A stretch of 6,789 nucleotides of DNA from NCBI GenBank assembly GCA_030666885.1, contig DAOUWY010000103.1, forward strand, positions 1 through 6,789. The letters run 5' to 3'. This document shows positions 4,912-6,789 of the stretch, in pieces. The stretch is from Methanosarcinales archaeon (lineage in GTDB: Archaea; Halobacteriota; Methanosarcinia; Methanosarcinales; Methanocomedenaceae). Numbering within the stretch: the first letter of the stretch is position 1; each line of letters starts with the position of its first letter. The notes beneath the pieces are model-generated. The model did no database searches. It was given only the letters and a program-made list of their open reading frames with translations, and was not told the origin of the DNA. Made by a program: the position numbers and the translations under genes.

Positions 4912-6618
4912 TTACATACTTTTTGGTGCATGTAAACCCAGGGTATTAAGCACAATTGATAACACGTTTCTTGCACAGTCCACCAGTACCAGTCTAGAGT
5001 CCCGCAGGGAAACTTCGGCATTTAGCACAGGTACGTACCTGTAGAACTGGTTGAATGAATCGGCCACTTCCCTGGCATAGGTAGCAAGGTGATGGGGTTT
5101 CAGGTCTGTAGCTGCCGTATCGATAACTGCACTAAGGCGGGCCAGGTTTTTTATCAGTTCGATTTCCTGGTCTTCCACCAGTACGGATATGTCATGTTCC
5201 AGGTCTGCCAGCTTTACACCCGATTCTTCTGCATTGGCCAGTATACTGCATGCCCGGGCATGGCTGTACTGGATGAAAGGAGCACCCTGTTTCTCAAAAT
5301 CCAGTGCTTCACGCCAGTCAAAAACAGTGGATTTTTCGGGCGTCACCTTGACTACGTCATACCTGATGGCTCCTATACCCACGAAGTTCGCTACTTCCTG
5401 CTTAAAATCATCAGATGTGTCGGGCCTTCGTTTTTCCACTTCTGCCAGTGCCTGTGTATTTATCTGGTCAAGCAGTTCATCGGTACTGATGAATTTACCC
5501 CGCCTGGTGCTCATACTGCCCTCGGGCAGGGAGACGAACTCGAAGATCACGATCTCAGGTTCGTTCTCACCAAGTGCATTCAACACTGCCTTCAATTGTC
5601 CGGATATAAGTTTATGGTCTGCTCCCAGCACATCGATCATCCTGTCGCACTGTCCGGCTTTCCACAGGTGGTATGCCAGGTCCCTGGTTGTGTACAGGGA
5701 TGTGCCGTCGCTGCGCTGTATCACCAGTTTTTTCTCAAAACCATAGTCAGACAGATCGACCATCAGGGCACTATCATCGACAACGGTCCTGCCCGTATCC
5801 ATAATCCGGCTCACTGTGGTGCTGACACTGCTGTTGCGGACATAGGAGGATTCCCAGGCAAAGGAATCATGGTGGATGTTCATGCGCCCCAGGGTCTGTT
5901 TAATACCTTCCATGGCCAGGTCTACGGCATGTTTAAACCGCTCTGCCACGTCCGGGACACCGTGTTCGATGCGCTGCATCAGTTCGTCTATCCCGGCCAT
6001 CTTGTCAGGTTCGTCGTTCAACACCCTGTTTGCCTGGATATAGACATCTGCAATGGCATGGTCTGACTTCTTTGTAGTATCAAAATCAAAATGTTCCAGC
6101 GCCCATGAGACTATGGCTATCTGCCTGCCCATGTCATTGATGTAGTACTGGGTCTCCACCTCATACCCTGCCTTTTCAAGGATACGGCCAATGGTATCCC
6201 CGATAATCGAATTGCGGATATGTCCCACATGCAGGGGGCCGTTTGGGTTGGCAGAGGTGTGCTCCAGAATGACTTTGCCGCGCCCGCCCTGGCTGCCGTA
6301 ATCTTGTCCCTGTGAACGTATGGCAGTCACGGTCCGGTCCAGGAAGGTCTTGTTAATAAAAAAATTGAGATACGGCCCCTTTGTTTCAACTCTGTCGATC
6401 AGTCCGTCTTCGGGTACCTTGACAGATGCAGCCAGCATTGACGCTATGTCTGCCGGGTTTTTCCTGCATAGCGGGGCCAGCCTGAACGCTACCGATGAGG
6501 CAATATCTGCATGGACCGATTCTTCAAGGCTAAGTTCTGTTACTTCCAGACCGTTTGCTTCAAGGGCTAAGGTCAGTGCCTGGGTAACCTGTGATTTAAA
6601 TTGTAAGAACATGGTCAT
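4912..6618 (-). CDS. argS: Arginyl-tRNA synthetase
   Basis: Class I aminoacyl-tRNA synthetase that joins arginine to tRNA-Arg in the cytoplasm; it needs bound tRNA to activate the amino acid. Domains: the N-terminal ArgRS-specific domain (about 1-90, with NFFIN at 85-89), the Rossmann catalytic core with KVILEHTSANPNGPLHVGH (HIGH box as HVGH, 130-133) and LGADHK (331-336), the KMSKS-like loop SMSTRRGKF (368-376), and the DALR anticodon-binding domain starting near FIQYSHARACSIL (448-460) and running to the end. The KMSKS signature is degenerate, as is normal in ArgRS; the conserved Lys115 before the HIGH box is thought to compensate. Length 568 is normal. Two starts are possible: ATG 6618 (MTMFLQF) or ATG 6612 (MFLQF); homologues typically begin MFL-F, so 6612 is at least as likely. 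It stands first in an argS-purS-purQ run. Confidence 0.97.
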   Translation of the reverse strand: MTMFLQFKSQVTQALTLALEANGLEVTELSLEESVHADIASSVAFRLAPLCRKNPADIASMLAASVKVPEDGLIDRVETKGPYLNFFINKTFLDRTVTAIRSQGQDYGSQGGRGKVILEHTSANPNGPLHVGHIRNSIIGDTIGRILEKAGYEVETQYYINDMGRQIAIVSWALEHFDFDTTKKSDHAIADVYIQANRVLNDEPDKMAGIDELMQRIEHGVPDVAERFKHAVDLAMEGIKQTLGRMNIHHDSFAWESSYVRNSSVSTTVSRIMDTGRTVVDDSALMVDLSDYGFEKKLVIQRSDGTSLYTTRDLAYHLWKAGQCDRMIDVLGADHKLISGQLKAVLNALGENEPEIVIFEFVSLPEGSMSTRRGKFISTDELLDQINTQALAEVEKRRPDTSDDFKQEVANFVGIGAIRYDVVKVTPEKSTVFDWREALDFEKQGAPFIQYSHARACSILANAEESGVKLADLEHDISVLVEDQEIELIKNLARLSAVIDTAATDLKPHHLATYAREVADSFNQFYRYVPVLNAEVSLRDSRLVLVDCARNVLSIVLNTLGLHAPKSM

Positions 6619-6629
6619 CAGCGTCCTGG

Positions 6630-6637
6630 TATTTAAG
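6630..6637 (-). promoter_or_regulatory. Candidate TATA box of argS
   Basis: CTTAAATA on the - strand is centred 22 bp from the ATG at 6612 and 16 bp from the ATG at 6618. The spacing fits a leaderless argS transcript starting at or near the inner ATG, which would also explain why no good ribosome binding site is present. A stronger-looking TATATA stretch (6692-6697) lies farther upstream and would give a ~50-base leader containing the palindrome. Confidence 0.4.
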
Positions 6638-6680
6638 GAGGTGTAGATAGATGGCTATCTACATAATTGTTTCTTTGTGA
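6635..6680 (+). CDS. Strong Shine-Dalgarno with nine-codon ORF (possible leader peptide or gene remnant)
   Basis: AAGGAGGTG (6635-6643) is a near-perfect match to the archaeal anti-Shine-Dalgarno. It is followed seven bases later by ATG (6651), encoding MAIYIIVSL, then TGA (6678-6680). It faces away from argS. Signal and spacing are too good to ignore, but the ORF is tiny and contains half of the palindrome. It may be the truncated start of a lost divergent gene, a leader peptide, or chance. No convincing + strand promoter is visible, and it would have to lie inside the start of argS. Confidence 0.3.
6643..6662. promoter_or_regulatory. Perfect 8+8 bp palindrome upstream of argS (possible operator or hairpin)
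   Basis: GTAGATAG (6643-6650) and CTATCTAC (6655-6662) are perfect inverted repeats around ATGG. The palindrome is centred about 19 bp upstream of the near TATA candidate of argS. As DNA it is a plausible site for a dimeric regulator; as RNA from the far promoter, or on the + strand, it would form an 8-bp hairpin, on the + strand with the ATG of the nine-codon ORF in its loop. Confidence 0.5.
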
Positions 6681-6695
6681 TGACATATTTGTATA

Positions 6696-6712
6696 TAGGC
6701 TGTCCGACAATC
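6696..6712 (+). repeat. Distant copy of the intergenic repeat
   Basis: TAGGCTGTCCGACAATC matches TAGGCTTTTTCGACAATC at 3662-3679 at about 15 of 18 positions with one gap, and resembles the reverse complement of the units at 3522 and 3546. It lies about 3 kb from them, upstream of argS, and overlaps the TATA-like stretch TATATA just before it. It could be another element end whose body lies beyond the window. Confidence 0.4.
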
Positions 6713-6789
6713 ATCGCCAGTAAGATTGAGACTTTTTAATTTATTCTGATCAAGTATGATAAATGGATCATTGCAAAGAAGATTAACCA

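Noticed and set aside
5089..6066. Long + strand ORF of 325 codons
   Set aside because: It lies entirely antisense to argS, whose family motifs are unambiguous; the translation is Cys-, His- and Phe-rich without a recognisable domain. It is an antisense shadow.

Overview
The window looks like a chromosomal stretch of a euryarchaeon, most plausibly of the Methanosarcinales/ANME-2 kind. The reasons are a separate small PurS and PurQ pair, an iron-sulphur-type XPD/Rad3 helicase, a tRNA-Thr with discriminator U and no encoded CCA, TATA-like boxes about 27 bp upstream of start codons, and heavy AGG (Arg) and ATA (Ile) codon use. The lineage is an inference from style; no phylogenetic marker was compared.

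Left part, + strand. The window opens inside a branched-chain amino acid aminotransferase gene (ilvE, 3' part only, ends at 664). A good archaeal promoter and the first ~17 codons of hisH follow. That frame then loses its similarity to HisH and stops at 819-821. Three bases later, in the same frame, a TTG opens an 816-residue XPD/Rad3-family DNA helicase (825-3275), followed by tRNA-Thr(CGT) at 3322-3395.

Middle, 3396-3903: about 500 bp of AT-rich DNA without a convincing gene. It holds a hairpin with a T-tract, a tandem and inverted set of a TGTCGGAAAA-type repeat that could bound a small relic element, a small hairpin, and a 39-codon minus-strand ORF with its own TATA-like region.

Right part, - strand: argS, purS and purQ read in that order. 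purS and purQ overlap by 4 bp and encode two of the subunits of FGAM synthase (purine synthesis, step 4). argS encodes arginyl-tRNA synthetase. Upstream of argS is a perfect 8+8 bp palindrome. On the opposite strand it carries a near-ideal Shine-Dalgarno sequence followed by a nine-codon ORF. A further copy of the intergenic repeat lies near the right edge.

The genes are ordinary housekeeping and repair genes. The less ordinary signals are the truncated 5' gene ends (hisH', perhaps the 39-codon ORF and the nine-codon ORF), the dispersed repeat, and the unusual cysteine layout of the helicase. No wholly new system is evident; the window reads as housekeeping blocks joined by rearrangement scars.
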